Of a stretch of 52,774 nt of DNA, positions 30,751 through 38,955 are shown piece by piece. The stretch's first letter is position 1. The number at the start of each line of letters is the position of its first letter. The position numbers were made by a program, and so were the translations under genes. The stretch comes from Methylorubrum sp. B1-46. Lineage in GTDB: Bacteria > Pseudomonadota > Alphaproteobacteria > Rhizobiales > Beijerinckiaceae. The DNA lies in NCBI RefSeq assembly GCF_021117295.1, contig NZ_CP088248.1, positions 1 to 52,774 of the forward strand, read 5' to 3'. The notes below the pieces were generated by a model that had not been told where the DNA came from, made no database searches, and saw only the letters and a list, made by a program, of their open reading frames with translations.

Positions 30751-30773
30751 TGTCAAAACCGTACATCATCAAT
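30751..30773 (+). repeat. Outlying iteron
   Basis: TGTCAAAACCGTACATCATC followed by AAT matches the oriV iterons but lies about 560 bases beyond the main cluster. Distant iterons can mediate handcuffing or copy control. Confidence 0.7.
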
Positions 30774-30842
30774 GCGCTTGGCCGATAGGTTGGGGAGGTC
30801 AGACCAACCAACCGGGTGCCACCTAAGGTTCTACATGGGCGC

Positions 30843-30859
30843 CCGCAAAATCGTATTTC
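30843..30859 (-). repeat. 17-bp dispersed motif, copy 8 (reverse)
   Basis: On the minus strand GAAATACGATTTTGCGG. A related word (GTAAATCCGATTTGC) follows immediately on the plus strand. Confidence 0.55.
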
Positions 30860-31190
30860 TGTAAATCCGATTTGCAGGATTTGCAGAATTATGTGTGCGA
30901 GATGGCTAATGGGGTAGAGGTTGAGCGGTGCCGATTGGCCGCTAAGGACCATACGCGCGTGCGGTAATCACGGATGGCGTGGATATAATGGCATCAACGG
31001 TGACAGCCATCCCACAGGTGAAATGGCTGCCGATCCCTTCACGGTCATCGCCATCCCTGGCTGTACCGTGAGATCATGCTGACACAAAAAACCGATCCCT
31101 TCGAGAAAATCCTAGCGGGGGTACGGGGGCCGGTAATGAGGCCCCCGCGCGCGTAGCGCGTGGAAAGGCTCGCGCCGTAGGCGCGACCGC

Positions 31191-31221
31191 ATCGCCCCGC
31201 GCAGCGGGGCGATCGTTTTTT
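31191..31221 (+). terminator. Strong intrinsic terminator
   Basis: ATCGCCCCGC-GCA-GCGGGGCGAT followed by CGTTTTTT: ten perfect pairs and a T-run for plus-strand transcripts. It abuts the stop of the minus-strand membrane-protein gene and may serve both directions. Confidence 0.75.
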
Positions 31222-31558
31222 AGGGCGTGAAACCAACGGCGCCCGTGAAACCGCAGTAACCCCCTGCAGTGTCCGTCCACACCTGCACGGCAACCATGCC
31301 GCCGATTCCGCCGAAGATCAGGCCCACTCCGGTCGGCCGCGTCCACGGGAAAATGGCGAGGAAGACTCCAAGCACCATCAACAGCTGGCTCAGCCCCGGC
31401 CCGAGGCTGTTGATGATCGGGTGCCCAATCGAGCAGGCGAGCCAACGCGGGACCCCGGTGTCGAACCCGAGCCAGTGCAGTCCGGCAACCGTACCCCCAG
31501 CGATCACAAACAGGGCCAAGCCACTGACCAGATCATCGTCGAGGGAACGGCTGCGCAT
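31220..31558 (-). CDS. Small membrane protein near the relaxase
   Basis: Protein of 112 aa with three or four hydrophobic helices (SGLALFVIAGGTVAGLHWLG; GLSQLLMVLGVFLAIFPW; GVGLIFGGIGGMVAV) and two cysteines. The ATG at 31558 has AAGG eight bases upstream; ATGs at 31576 and 31648 are also in frame. It may be an accessory mobilisation gene, since it lies next to the candidate oriT and is divergent from the relaxase, but no family is recognised. Confidence 0.6.
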   Translation of the reverse strand: MRSRSLDDDLVSGLALFVIAGGTVAGLHWLGFDTGVPRWLACSIGHPIINSLGPGLSQLLMVLGVFLAIFPWTRPTGVGLIFGGIGGMVAVQVWTDTAGGYCGFTGAVGFTP

Positions 31559-31637
31559 GAGGTGAGCCTTCTGCATGGGTGTTGGCTGAATGGGTGCTGC
31601 GGACACAGGCAGCTGCAAAAGAAGGTCTAGCGTTTTG

Positions 31638-31685
31638 TAATGGCGCACTTATACATTGGGTATCCAACATAGGTGCGCCCCGGCC
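31638..31685. other. Candidate transfer origin (oriT), MobQ type
   Basis: An interrupted inverted repeat GGCGCAC (31642-31648)...GTGCGCC (31673-31679) flanks ATTGGGTATCCAAC. Each arm carries a word close to the nick region of IncQ-type origins, TAAGTGCGCCCT as I remember it: TATAAGTGCGCCAT on the minus strand and CATAGGTGCGCCCC on the plus strand. It lies directly upstream of a MobQ/MobL-type relaxase gene, the usual place. The nick position and strand cannot be fixed from sequence alone. Confidence 0.5.
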
Positions 31686-31722
31686 ACAGGCCGTGGGCGT
31701 TGCGGTGGCAACGGAGGGCGCA

Positions 31723-32973
31723 GTGGCATCTTTCCACTTCTCGGCCCAGGTCATCGGAAGGGCGAAGGGGCGGTCGGCAATCGCCGCTGCGGCGTACCGT
31801 GCTGGCGAACGGCTGAGAGACGATCAGACCGGCGCGGAACACGACTTCACTCGCCGTCAGGGCGTCGTGCACACCGAGATCATGCTGCCAGACGGGGCTG
31901 CACCCTGGCTGGCCGACCGACAGAACCTCTGGAACCACGTCCACCAGATCGAGACTCGCCGCGACGCTCAACTCGCCCGCGAGATCAATCTGGCCCTGCC
32001 GCATGAACTCCCAGCCGAGGAGCGGCTGGCCTTGTTGCGTAACTTCATCCGCACCGCGTTCACCGACCGCGGCATGGTCGCGGACTTCGCCATCCACGCA
32101 CCGACCGATAACGATCCGCGCAACCATCACGCCCACGTGATGCTCACCCTGCGGAAGGCCACGCCGACGGGTCTGTACCGGGTCAAAACCCGGGAGTGGA
32201 ACTCGGACGCTCTGCTCAACACCTGGCGTGAAAGCTGGGCGACTTGGCAGAACCACTACCTTGCCCGTGGCCAGCATGAAGCGCGGGTTGATCACCGCAC
32301 ACTTGCGGTTCAGCAGGCGGATGCCCGGAACCGCGGCGACCGACTGGCTGCCGCAAGTCTTGACCGGCCGCCGGAAATCCACGTAGGCCCGCGGGCGCAG
32401 AACGCGGCGAGGCGTGGGGCTAAGCCGAAGAGCCTGCCGCGGACTGATCTGACCGCCCGCCCCCAAGGCGGCGCCTGGCGCTCCGCGAAGGCTGGCGGGA
32501 ACCGGCAGCGCGATATCACCTACCCACAGATCGATCGAGGCTCCCGGGCTGCCTACAACGCGCGCCGCGGCGCCCTTGCCGCGGCCGCAGTCTCCCGCCA
32601 CGTCGAAACCGTCCGGGCGCGCACGGCGCGGCTGAGGCTGATTGAAGGGCGCTACCTCAAGGCACTGCGGGCAACCAAGGAAGGCCTGCGCGACCTGCCG
32701 CGCGAACGTGGAGGCTTCCGGCGCTCGGGTGATCCGGCGCAACGCGCCAATCGCCTGGCCCTCATGTTGAATCGTCGTGCCCATCTACTGCGTCGGCTCC
32801 AGCTGCTGCGGTTGCTGTTGGGGCGGACCGACACGATCCTTAGCGGCCTGTTTCAGGTGCAGGATCGCGCGTTTGGACGAAGCCGCATCCTCACGGATCG
32901 GCTGTTGCCGCGGGCTAACGCGAGCGTGCGCGTGAACCTCCGGCCCGGGCGTAGCCGGGACCTGCTGTGGTAG
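31723..32973 (+). CDS. MobA/MobL-family (MobQ) relaxase
   Basis: Relaxase of 416 aa. The frame from the GTG at 31723, with GGAGG just upstream, gives VASFHFSAQVIGRAKGRSAI and AAYRAGERL, the MobQ motif I region; a catalytic Tyr is present there. Motif III is DPRNHHAHVMLTLR, with the His cluster that binds metal. The protein nicks oriT, stays bound to the DNA 5' end and leads it into the recipient. The C-terminal half is basic and helical, without a helicase domain. The last 59 bases overlap the end of the coupling-protein gene on the other strand. An open frame reaching 31579 would run through the oriT candidate. Confidence 0.88.
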   Translation: MASFHFSAQVIGRAKGRSAIAAAAYRAGERLRDDQTGAEHDFTRRQGVVHTEIMLPDGAAPWLADRQNLWNHVHQIETRRDAQLAREINLALPHELPAEERLALLRNFIRTAFTDRGMVADFAIHAPTDNDPRNHHAHVMLTLRKATPTGLYRVKTREWNSDALLNTWRESWATWQNHYLARGQHEARVDHRTLAVQQADARNRGDRLAAASLDRPPEIHVGPRAQNAARRGAKPKSLPRTDLTARPQGGAWRSAKAGGNRQRDITYPQIDRGSRAAYNARRGALAAAAVSRHVETVRARTARLRLIEGRYLKALRATKEGLRDLPRERGGFRRSGDPAQRANRLALMLNRRAHLLRRLQLLRLLLGRTDTILSGLFQVQDRAFGRSRILTDRLLPRANASVRVNLRPGRSRDLLW

Positions 32974-34522
32974 GTGCGTCCGGCATGTCGTCGTCATCAC
33001 CGAACCACCTGCTGGTGGGCAGAGTCACCACCACACCTTCAGCCTGCCGCCACGCATCGTAGAGGCCACGCCAGCGCCACTCCTTGTAGTAGCGGACCTT
33101 GGTGCCCTTGATCGGCGCACCGACCTGGTCGGGCATCATAATGATGCACTGGTTCGGGTTCATGAACCGCACCTCAGCAGCATCCAGCAGATCCCGGCCG
33201 GTTTCCGACTGGCCGTCCTGATGCTGCGCCCGGACCAGGCTCAAATTGCCGGCGGCAGTGCCGTAGGAGCTCGACATCACCGTCTGACGGCCGATGCCTT
33301 CGGCTACCTCACGGGCCGTCCGCGTGTCGGACACCCCGAACATCACCTGGGCGCCGGATCCGGCGATGAACGTGGTCGCGGTCTCCTGACCATAGAGCGC
33401 GCGCAGCTGGCCGAGGTCCTGAAAAATGATGACCGTCTGGCAGTAAGCCCTGAGCATGCCCATACCGGTGGCCAGAATGTCGAGGCGACCGAGGGCCTTG
33501 GCCTCATCGATCAGCAGCATCGGCTTGTGTGCCGGCGGCGGGCGGTCCTTGCTGCGCATCAGCGCGGCGACGGCACAGCCCATCATCACCCGCAGGAACG
33601 GCGTGAAGATATCGATCTTGTCGTCCGGCACCATCAGGTAGACGGACATCCCTTCCCGGCTGAGATCCTCCATCCGGAAGTCCGAGGCCTGGGTGATCCA
33701 TCCCCCGACCCGGTCCTTGCTCCAGAACGCCATGCCCTTGGCCGTGTTGTTCAGCACCGACTGGGTTTCCGGGTGTTCCAGGCCGTTGAGCGTGATGCGG
33801 CCCTGCTCGGCAATCGAAGGAATCCGGCTGCTGGCCATCTCCTCGAACAGCCCGCGCAGGGTCTCGCCCTCGGCGGCGATCAACTCGCGCACTAATGAGA
33901 GCGTCTGCTGCTCCTCGGGGTACGCGTGCAGGACGTGGCGGATCACCGCCGTGAGGACGTTCTTGGCGCTGGTGTCCCAGTGCCCCTCCCGGCTTTCCGG
34001 GATGACCAGAAAGCTGGCCAGCTGCGCCGTGTCGGTGTCCTCGTGGAAGGTGCCCTTGCGGATCATGGAGAGCGGGTTGAAGAAGTCGCTCTCCTCGGGA
34101 TGGATCGCGTCCAGGCGCCAGACCGGGCCCAGGGTTGAGCGATGCCGCTGCGTCACTGCGAAGTTTTCACCCTTCGGGTCAGTGACGATCACCGAACCCT
34201 TGTGGTCCAGGAGATTGGGCACGACCACGCCGACGCCCTTCCCCTTGCCCTGAGGAGCTACGCACAGCACCGCACCGTCGCCCTTGAAGCGGATGAACTG
34301 GCCGTAGGCCATGCCGACGATCAGCCCCTTGCTGCCGCCTAAGGCGTCGCCGCGCACCAGGTCATAGAAGCCGGCCCAGCGTGCCGACCCATGCGACGTC
34401 GGCCGTGACCGCAAGGCCTTCCGGCCCTGGCGGAACCCGTGCTTGAGCAGGAAAGCCAGCAGCCAAGCGGCCCACCTGAGCACGCGGAACACAACACGGA
34501 CGAGCAGCCAAAGCACGCGCAT
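32915..34522 (-). CDS. VirD4/TraG-family type IV coupling protein
   Basis: ATPase of 535 aa that brings the relaxase-DNA complex to a type IV secretion channel. It has an N-terminal membrane anchor (VLWLLVRVVFRVLRWAAWLL), then Walker A APQGKGKGVGVVVPNLL (G-x-G-K-G variant of the family), TDPKGENFAVT, Walker B PMLLIDEAKALGRLD and FQDLGQLRALYG. The length fits TraG/VirD4. No VirB genes are present, so it must borrow a channel from another plasmid. It ends tail to tail with the relaxase gene, overlapping by 59 bases. Confidence 0.92.
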   Translation of the reverse strand: MRVLWLLVRVVFRVLRWAAWLLAFLLKHGFRQGRKALRSRPTSHGSARWAGFYDLVRGDALGGSKGLIVGMAYGQFIRFKGDGAVLCVAPQGKGKGVGVVVPNLLDHKGSVIVTDPKGENFAVTQRHRSTLGPVWRLDAIHPEESDFFNPLSMIRKGTFHEDTDTAQLASFLVIPESREGHWDTSAKNVLTAVIRHVLHAYPEEQQTLSLVRELIAAEGETLRGLFEEMASSRIPSIAEQGRITLNGLEHPETQSVLNNTAKGMAFWSKDRVGGWITQASDFRMEDLSREGMSVYLMVPDDKIDIFTPFLRVMMGCAVAALMRSKDRPPPAHKPMLLIDEAKALGRLDILATGMGMLRAYCQTVIIFQDLGQLRALYGQETATTFIAGSGAQVMFGVSDTRTAREVAEGIGRQTVMSSSYGTAAGNLSLVRAQHQDGQSETGRDLLDAAEVRFMNPNQCIIMMPDQVGAPIKGTKVRYYKEWRWRGLYDAWRQAEGVVVTLPTSRWFGDDDDMPDAPTTAGPGYARAGGSRARSR

Positions 34523-34583
34523 AGCCTACTCCAAAGTGGGTTTAATCAGAAGCTAAGTGACTGTTGTTGCATCACAAATGTGC

Positions 34584-35039
34584 TCAGCGTCCGCGCCCCT
34601 GCGTCCGCGTCTGAATGCGGATTTCACGCTCGGGAGGGGGAAGACGGTGCTGCTGCGCCAGGTGGGCACGAGCGTTCCGCACATCGCCAAGCCGCTCACT
34701 GAGGTGCTTCAGGTCACGCAGGGCCTCTGGCAGTTCACCGACTGCCGCAGCGACCGCCCGGCGGCGCCAGCCCAGGAACCCCGTGCGGAACACACCGAAC
34801 GTTAGCTCGCGGCGAAGGACTGTCTCCTCAAACACCGCAATCGCATGGACGAACCCGCGCCGGCGGCTCAGCTTACGGAACGCCTGCGCAGCCAGATGCG
34901 GGTAAACGAAAATCTCGCCCATCAGCCGCTGAGCACGGGCCTCCGCCAGGCCGATGCCGAGACGCAGATCACGCTCGAGGACATCGTAGTCATGCGGGAT
35001 GCCACCAGGCGGGGCCGATGCGGTTTCAGCTGCGGACAT
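34584..35039 (-). CDS. Probable accessory mobilisation protein
   Basis: Protein of 151 aa, mostly helical and strongly basic: HDYDVLERDLRLGIGLAEAR, VYPHLAAQAFRKLSRRRGFV, then ALRDLKHLSERLGDVRNARA and a charged tail. It lies 61 bases upstream of the coupling-protein gene on the same strand, so they probably share a transcript. Position and composition suggest a relaxosome or coupling accessory protein, but no named family was recognised. Confidence 0.6.
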   Translation of the reverse strand: MSAAETASAPPGGIPHDYDVLERDLRLGIGLAEARAQRLMGEIFVYPHLAAQAFRKLSRRRGFVHAIAVFEETVLRRELTFGVFRTGFLGWRRRAVAAAVGELPEALRDLKHLSERLGDVRNARAHLAQQHRLPPPEREIRIQTRTQGRGR

Positions 35040-35064
35040 GAATGATCTGCCCTATACTGTTGGG

Positions 35065-35250
35065 ATGTTGAGTTTTATTTATGACCTATGGATTGTTTGG
35101 TTCAGCCGTGAGCCGGTGCCACAGAGCTGGTCAGAGCTCATCAAAGATGTGGAGCGACTTCACCCCAACGACCGCTATATTCAGCAATGGAATGCCGAGT
35201 ACGAGCTCATTCGGCGTCAGGAGCAAGGACAGCGCGGTCACGACGCCTGA
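35065..35250 (+). CDS. Small hypothetical protein
   Basis: Protein of 61 aa starting MLSFIYDLWIVWFSREPVPQ and ending with a charged helix (RYIQQWNAEYELIRRQEQG). The ATG at 35038 is also in frame but overlaps the start of the divergent gene by two bases, so 35065 is preferred; the 24 bases between would then hold both promoters' ends. No family recognised. Confidence 0.55.
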   Translation: MLSFIYDLWIVWFSREPVPQSWSELIKDVERLHPNDRYIQQWNAEYELIRRQEQGQRGHDA

Positions 35251-35265
35251 CTTAAAGGCGTAAAA

Positions 35266-35282
35266 TCGTAAAACCGTATTTA
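35266..35282 (-). repeat. 17-bp dispersed motif, copy 9 (reverse), within a dyad
   Basis: On the minus strand TAAATACGGTTTTACGA. It sits inside an inverted repeat GGCGTAAA (35258-35265)...TTTACGCC (35279-35286) between the ends of two converging genes, so it could also act as a bidirectional terminator. Confidence 0.6.
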
Positions 35283-35287
35283 CGCCA

Positions 35288-36085
35288 CTATTGAGGCAGG
35301 CCTACGTAGTAGAGCTCTTCCGGCAGGAAGGGGCGGGGAGCCGTGTCCGAGGGCGTCTTGAGCATCACCTTGAAGCGGTTCTTCTTCCAGTACGGCAGCC
35401 ACTGGTCGAACACGGCGAGGTTCTTCTCCTGCGTCATTCCGCAGTCGACCTTGAACTCGACCCGGTGGGTTCCAGGCGTCAGCCGCACCGAGCCAAAGTA
35501 GCTCTGTGAGCGATACACATCCCGTTCCGGGCGGCGGTCCGAACCGAACGCCGTAGTGCCCGTGATCAGCCGGTTGCCGCCGACGTAGAACGACCCGGAG
35601 CAGTTGAACCAAAGGGCGCCATACAGGAACAGCGGATCGATGGTCAGCACCGGGTCCAGGACCATCGAGAAGACGTAGATCCCGTCCTCCTTGGCATTCA
35701 GAATGCTGACGCCGTTGTAGATGAAGCGGTTCTGGCCCGTGATGTAGCGTGAGTGCATGTCGAAATTGAAGTCGAACATGGGCCCGGGAAAGCCGGCAAC
35801 GGCCTCGCTGTTGCCGTCCTGGCTCCAGGGAATGAGCCGAACAAACCAACCCGGGACGGCCTTGCCCTTGGGGGCGGCGGGCTTCGCGGCCGGCAGCGCA
35901 GCCACGCTGGTGTTCGGGCTCTTCCGCTCCTTGCTCTCCAGCTGATCCAGGCGGCGGTTCAGGGCCTCGAGTGCACGCATGATCGCAGCGTTATCAGGCT
36001 GTGCCGCTGGTGCCTCGGCCGTGGCTGAGGTGGCGGACATCAACGCGAGTCCAAGGCTCGCGACACGCATCGTGATACCGTTCAT
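35288..36085 (-). CDS. Secreted or periplasmic protein with short coiled coil
   Basis: Protein of 265 aa. It has a signal peptide (MRVASLGLALMSATSATAEA, start either at 36085 or at the in-frame ATG five codons on), a short coiled coil (AIMRALEALNRRLDQLESKE), a Pro/Ala linker and a globular domain of about 180 residues rich in aromatic residues and strands (FDFNFDMHSRYITGQNRFIY; GSFYVGGNRLITGTTAF; VRLTPGTHRVEFKVDCG) with two cysteines. No family is recognised. It lies two bases after the gene ending at 36088; the pair may form an envelope structure. Possible link to surface exclusion or mobilisation is only inferred from position. Confidence 0.65.
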   Translation of the reverse strand: MNGITMRVASLGLALMSATSATAEAPAAQPDNAAIMRALEALNRRLDQLESKERKSPNTSVAALPAAKPAAPKGKAVPGWFVRLIPWSQDGNSEAVAGFPGPMFDFNFDMHSRYITGQNRFIYNGVSILNAKEDGIYVFSMVLDPVLTIDPLFLYGALWFNCSGSFYVGGNRLITGTTAFGSDRRPERDVYRSQSYFGSVRLTPGTHRVEFKVDCGMTQEKNLAVFDQWLPYWKKNRFKVMLKTPSDTAPRPFLPEELYYVGLPQ

Positions 36086-36087
36086 GG

Positions 36088-36471
36088 TTAGCGATCCATT
36101 AATGGCGGCCGGTAGCCCCGCACGGTAGCGAAGGGCGGCGTGGCGAGGGGAGGGGGGCCTGGAGGTGGCGGCTTGAGACCGTCCAGCTCCGGGAAGGTCT
36201 CAGGCTGAATGACCCGGATCCTGTCCGGCGGACGTTGAGGTGGCAGGGAGGGGGAGGGAGCCCGCCTGGGAGGCAGTTGCGCGGTTGGGGGATTGCTGCT
36301 GGCTGGAGGCGCCGGGGGCGGGCCTGTCTGGTATTGCCCCTGGCTTGGCGAGGGGCCCGGCTTGGGGAACCAGAGGACGTAGACGAGTCCCGCGACGACC
36401 AGTGCCGTGATGTACCACCAGCGGTTCAGGACGCTGAAGGCTTTCAGCAGGCGGCTGTGGGCTGCACTCAT
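36088..36471 (-). CDS. Proline-rich membrane-anchored protein
   Basis: Protein of 127 aa with one N-terminal membrane helix (WWYITALVVAGLVYVLWFP) and a long Pro-rich periplasmic region, ending ATVRGYRPPLMDR. The ATG at 36471 starts MSAAHSRLLKAFSVLNR. The layout recalls TonB- or VirB10-like anchors but without their conserved domains. It is the first gene of a pair with the next one. The IS21 copy 2 begins 22 bases upstream, so its native promoter has probably been displaced. Confidence 0.6.
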   Translation of the reverse strand: MSAAHSRLLKAFSVLNRWWYITALVVAGLVYVLWFPKPGPSPSQGQYQTGPPPAPPASSNPPTAQLPPRRAPSPSLPPQRPPDRIRVIQPETFPELDGLKPPPPGPPPLATPPFATVRGYRPPLMDR

Positions 36472-36598
36472 CGCGACGGTCGCCTCGCGGATGTGTAGGG
36501 CGGTGACAAAACCATCCACTGGAGCGTCGGCTTTGTGCTGATGCGGGCGGTGTAAAAGCCGGCCAGTGGAGAGGCTTCTCTTTCGAGAGGAGCCGAGG

Positions 36599-38098
36599 AT
36601 GTTCGTCGTGGAAGTCTACGCAGCCGTTCGGCAGTTCGTGTTCATCGAGGGCCAGTCCCGGCGTGAGGCGGCTCGGGTCTTCGGGTTGAGCCGAGAGACG
36701 ATCGCCAAGATGTGTCGGTTCTCGTTGCCGCCGGGCTACACACGCTCGAAGCCGGTCGAGAAGCCGAAGCTCGGGCCTCTTCTGCCAGTGATCGCGGCGA
36801 TCCTTGAGGCGGACCGGACTGCACCGCTCAAGCAACGCCATACGGCCAAGCGGATCTTCGAGCGCCTACGCGACGAGCACGGCTATGCCGGTGGCTATAC
36901 CGTGGTGAAGGACCACGTACGGATCTGCCGAGCACGGGGGCAGGAGACTTTCGTGCCGCTCGCCCACCCGCCCGGCCATGCCCAGGTCGATTTTGGCGAG
37001 GCGGTCGCCACCATCGCTGGCGTGCGCCGCAAGATCCATTTCTTCTGCATGGATCTGCCGCACTCCGACGCCTGCTTCGTGAAGGCGTATCCGCGGGAGA
37101 CCACCGAAGCTTTTCTCGACGGGCATGTCGCCGCCTTCGCCTTCTTCGGCGGCGTGCCTCTGTCGATCCTGTACGACAACACCAAAATCGCAGTGGCCAA
37201 GATCTGCGGCGACGGACAGCGTGAGCGTACGCGCGCCTTCACCGAGTTGGTGAGCCACTGCCTGTTCCGGGATCGCTTCGGCCGTCCGGGCAGGGGCAAC
37301 GACAAGGGCAAGGTCGAGGGGCTGGTCAAGTTCGCCCGGTCCCACTTCATGACCCCGGCTCCGGAGGCGGCCTCGTTCGAGGCGCTGAACGCTGACCTGG
37401 AGCGCCGCTGCCGAGCTCGGCAGAACGAGTGCGCCGGGCGGCATCCCGAGAGCATCGGAACGCGGCTCATGGCCGATCGAGTGGTTCTGCGAGCCCTGCC
37501 GGCGGTGCCGCTGGAGCCGTGCGAGAAGAGGGCCGGGCGCGTCTCGTCGACCGCGCTGGTGCGCTATCGCGGCAACGACTACTCGGTGCCGACCACCTAC
37601 GGCTTCCGGGACGTGCTGGTGAAGGGCTTCGTCGAGGAAGTCGTGATCCTGTGTGCGGGGGTCGAGATCGCCCGGCACCCGCGCAGCTACGGCAGCGGCG
37701 TTTTCGTCGCCGAACCTCTGCACTACCTCGCGCTGATCGAGACCAAGCCGAACGCCCTCGACCAAGCCGCGGCACTCCAGGGCTGGGATCTGCCCGAGGC
37801 GTTCCAGCACCTGCGCCACCTTCTGGAGGCGCGCATGGGCAACCGCGGCAAGCGCGAGTTCATCCAGGTGCTGCGCCTGATGGAGGCGATGCCGAAGGAC
37901 CTCGTGGCCTGGGCCGTCACCGAGGCGATCCGGCTCGGGGCGATTGGCTTCGATGCGGTCAAGTTGATCGCGCTGGCCCGTCTCGAACGGCGGCCGCCTC
38001 GGCTCGACTTGTCGGCCTACCCGCATCTGCCCCGGCCTGCGGTGCGCGCGACGATGGCCGCCGACTACACGGTGCTGGTGCCGGAGGTGGCGGCATGA
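36599..38098 (+). CDS. istA: IS21-family transposase IstA (copy 2)
   Basis: Transposase of 499 aa. N-terminal helix-turn-helix (RREAARVFGLSRETIAKMC), then the DDE core: AQVDFGEAVATI (first Asp), LSILYDNTKIAVAK (second Asp), NDKGKVEGLVKFARSHF (Glu), and a barrel domain (RYRGNDYSVPTTYG). The ATG at 36599 is preceded by GAGGAGCCGAGG. It is clearly different in sequence from copies 1 and 3. Overlaps istB by four bases. Confidence 0.93.
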   Translation: MFVVEVYAAVRQFVFIEGQSRREAARVFGLSRETIAKMCRFSLPPGYTRSKPVEKPKLGPLLPVIAAILEADRTAPLKQRHTAKRIFERLRDEHGYAGGYTVVKDHVRICRARGQETFVPLAHPPGHAQVDFGEAVATIAGVRRKIHFFCMDLPHSDACFVKAYPRETTEAFLDGHVAAFAFFGGVPLSILYDNTKIAVAKICGDGQRERTRAFTELVSHCLFRDRFGRPGRGNDKGKVEGLVKFARSHFMTPAPEAASFEALNADLERRCRARQNECAGRHPESIGTRLMADRVVLRALPAVPLEPCEKRAGRVSSTALVRYRGNDYSVPTTYGFRDVLVKGFVEEVVILCAGVEIARHPRSYGSGVFVAEPLHYLALIETKPNALDQAAALQGWDLPEAFQHLRHLLEARMGNRGKREFIQVLRLMEAMPKDLVAWAVTEAIRLGAIGFDAVKLIALARLERRPPRLDLSAYPHLPRPAVRATMAADYTVLVPEVAA

Positions 38099-38937
38099 GC
38101 GTGAGCGGCGATGAGACGACACCGGGCGTCCTGCTCGCCCATCACCTCAAGCAGTTGAAGTTGCCGACGGTCCTGCGCGAGTACGACAAGGTCGCCCGGG
38201 ACTGCGCCCGGAGCGGCCTCGACCACCCCCGCTATCTGCTGCGGCTGGTTGAGCTGGAACTGATCGACCGCGAACGGCGCATGGTCGAGCGCCGGATCCG
38301 GGCGGCACGCTTCCCGGCGGTGAAGAGCCTCGACACCTTCGACTTCGCCGCCATCCCGAGCCTGAACAAGATGCTCGTGCTGGAGCTGGCGCGCTGCGGC
38401 TACGTCCTCGGTCGGGAGAACGTCATCGCGCTCGGCAACTCCGGCACCGGCAAGACGCACATCGCCCTGGCTCTCGGACTGGCAGCCTGCCAGAAGGGCT
38501 TCTCGGTCACGTTCACCACGGCGGCCTCGCTGGTCAACCAGCTCATGGAGGCGCGTGACGAGCGCCGCCTGCTCCGGCTTCAGAGGGAGCTGGCCGCGGT
38601 GAAGTTGCTGATTGTCGATGAACTCGGCTACGTGCCGCTGTCGCCGACGGGGGCCGAGCTTTTGTTCGAGGTCCTGTCCCAGCGCTACGAGCGCGGCTCG
38701 ACGGTGGTGACCTCGAACCTTCCGTTCGAGGACTGGACCTCGGTCCTGGGCTCGGAGCGGCTGACCGGTGCGCTGCTGGATCGGCTGACCCATCACGTCA
38801 GCATCCTGAGCCTGAACGGAGACAGCTACCGCCTCAGATCCTCCCGCAGCCGGCGGGGCCGCACAGACAGGGCGGAGCAAAACCAGGCCACCCTTGATGA
38901 CCCTGATCCCGCGACGGGCGAGATCCGGCCAGCCTGA
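38095..38937 (+). CDS. istB: IS21-family ATPase IstB (copy 2)
   Basis: AAA+ ATPase of 280 aa: Walker A GNSGTGKTHIALALG, Walker B LLIVDELGYVPLSPTG, sensor region TVVTSNLPFEDW, then [11 protein letters not shown]. The C-terminus is extended by about 25 charged residues (SRRGRTDRAEQNQ). Start ATG overlaps the istA stop (ATGA). Confidence 0.93.
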   Translation: MSVSGDETTPGVLLAHHLKQLKLPTVLREYDKVARDCARSGLDHPRYLLRLVELELIDRERRMVERRIRAARFPAVKSLDTFDFAAIPSLNKMLVLELARCGYVLGRENVIALGNSGTGKTHIALALGLAACQKGFSVTFTTAASLVNQLMEARDERRLLRLQRELAAVKLLIVDELGYVPLSPTGAELLFEVLSQRYERGSTVVTSNLPFEDWTSVLGSERLTGALLDRLTHHVSILSLNGDSYRLRSSRSRRGRTDRAEQNQATLDDPDPATGEIRPA

Positions 38938-38955
38938 CCTCACGATCCGCGACAA

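Larger units (their letters stand above)
30321..31190. other. Gene-free, hairpin-rich stretch between oriV and the mobilisation genes
   Basis: About 870 bases without a convincing gene. It holds many short GC hairpins: TTTTGGC-TCC-GCCAAAA (30400-30416), GCCGCC-TCC-GGCGGC (30440-30454), CCCGCGC-CTT-GCGCGGGG (30620-30637), GCGGTCGC-TCT-GCGACCGC (30650-30668), GGGGGCC...GGCCCCC (31123-31145) and TCGCGCC-GTA-GGCGCGA (31169-31186). It also holds a lone iteron (30751) and a reverse copy of the 17-bp motif (30843). Such strings of hairpins are seen near lagging-strand or single-strand origins. Confidence 0.45.

Noticed and set aside
30362..30952. 196-codon open frame on the minus strand in the origin region
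   Set aside because: It runs through hairpins, an iteron and a motif copy and has no coding character.
31220..36471. Self-transmissible conjugation system
   Set aside because: Relaxase and coupling protein are present, but no VirB/Trb ATPase, pilin or channel genes are found anywhere in the window; mobilisable is the better call.
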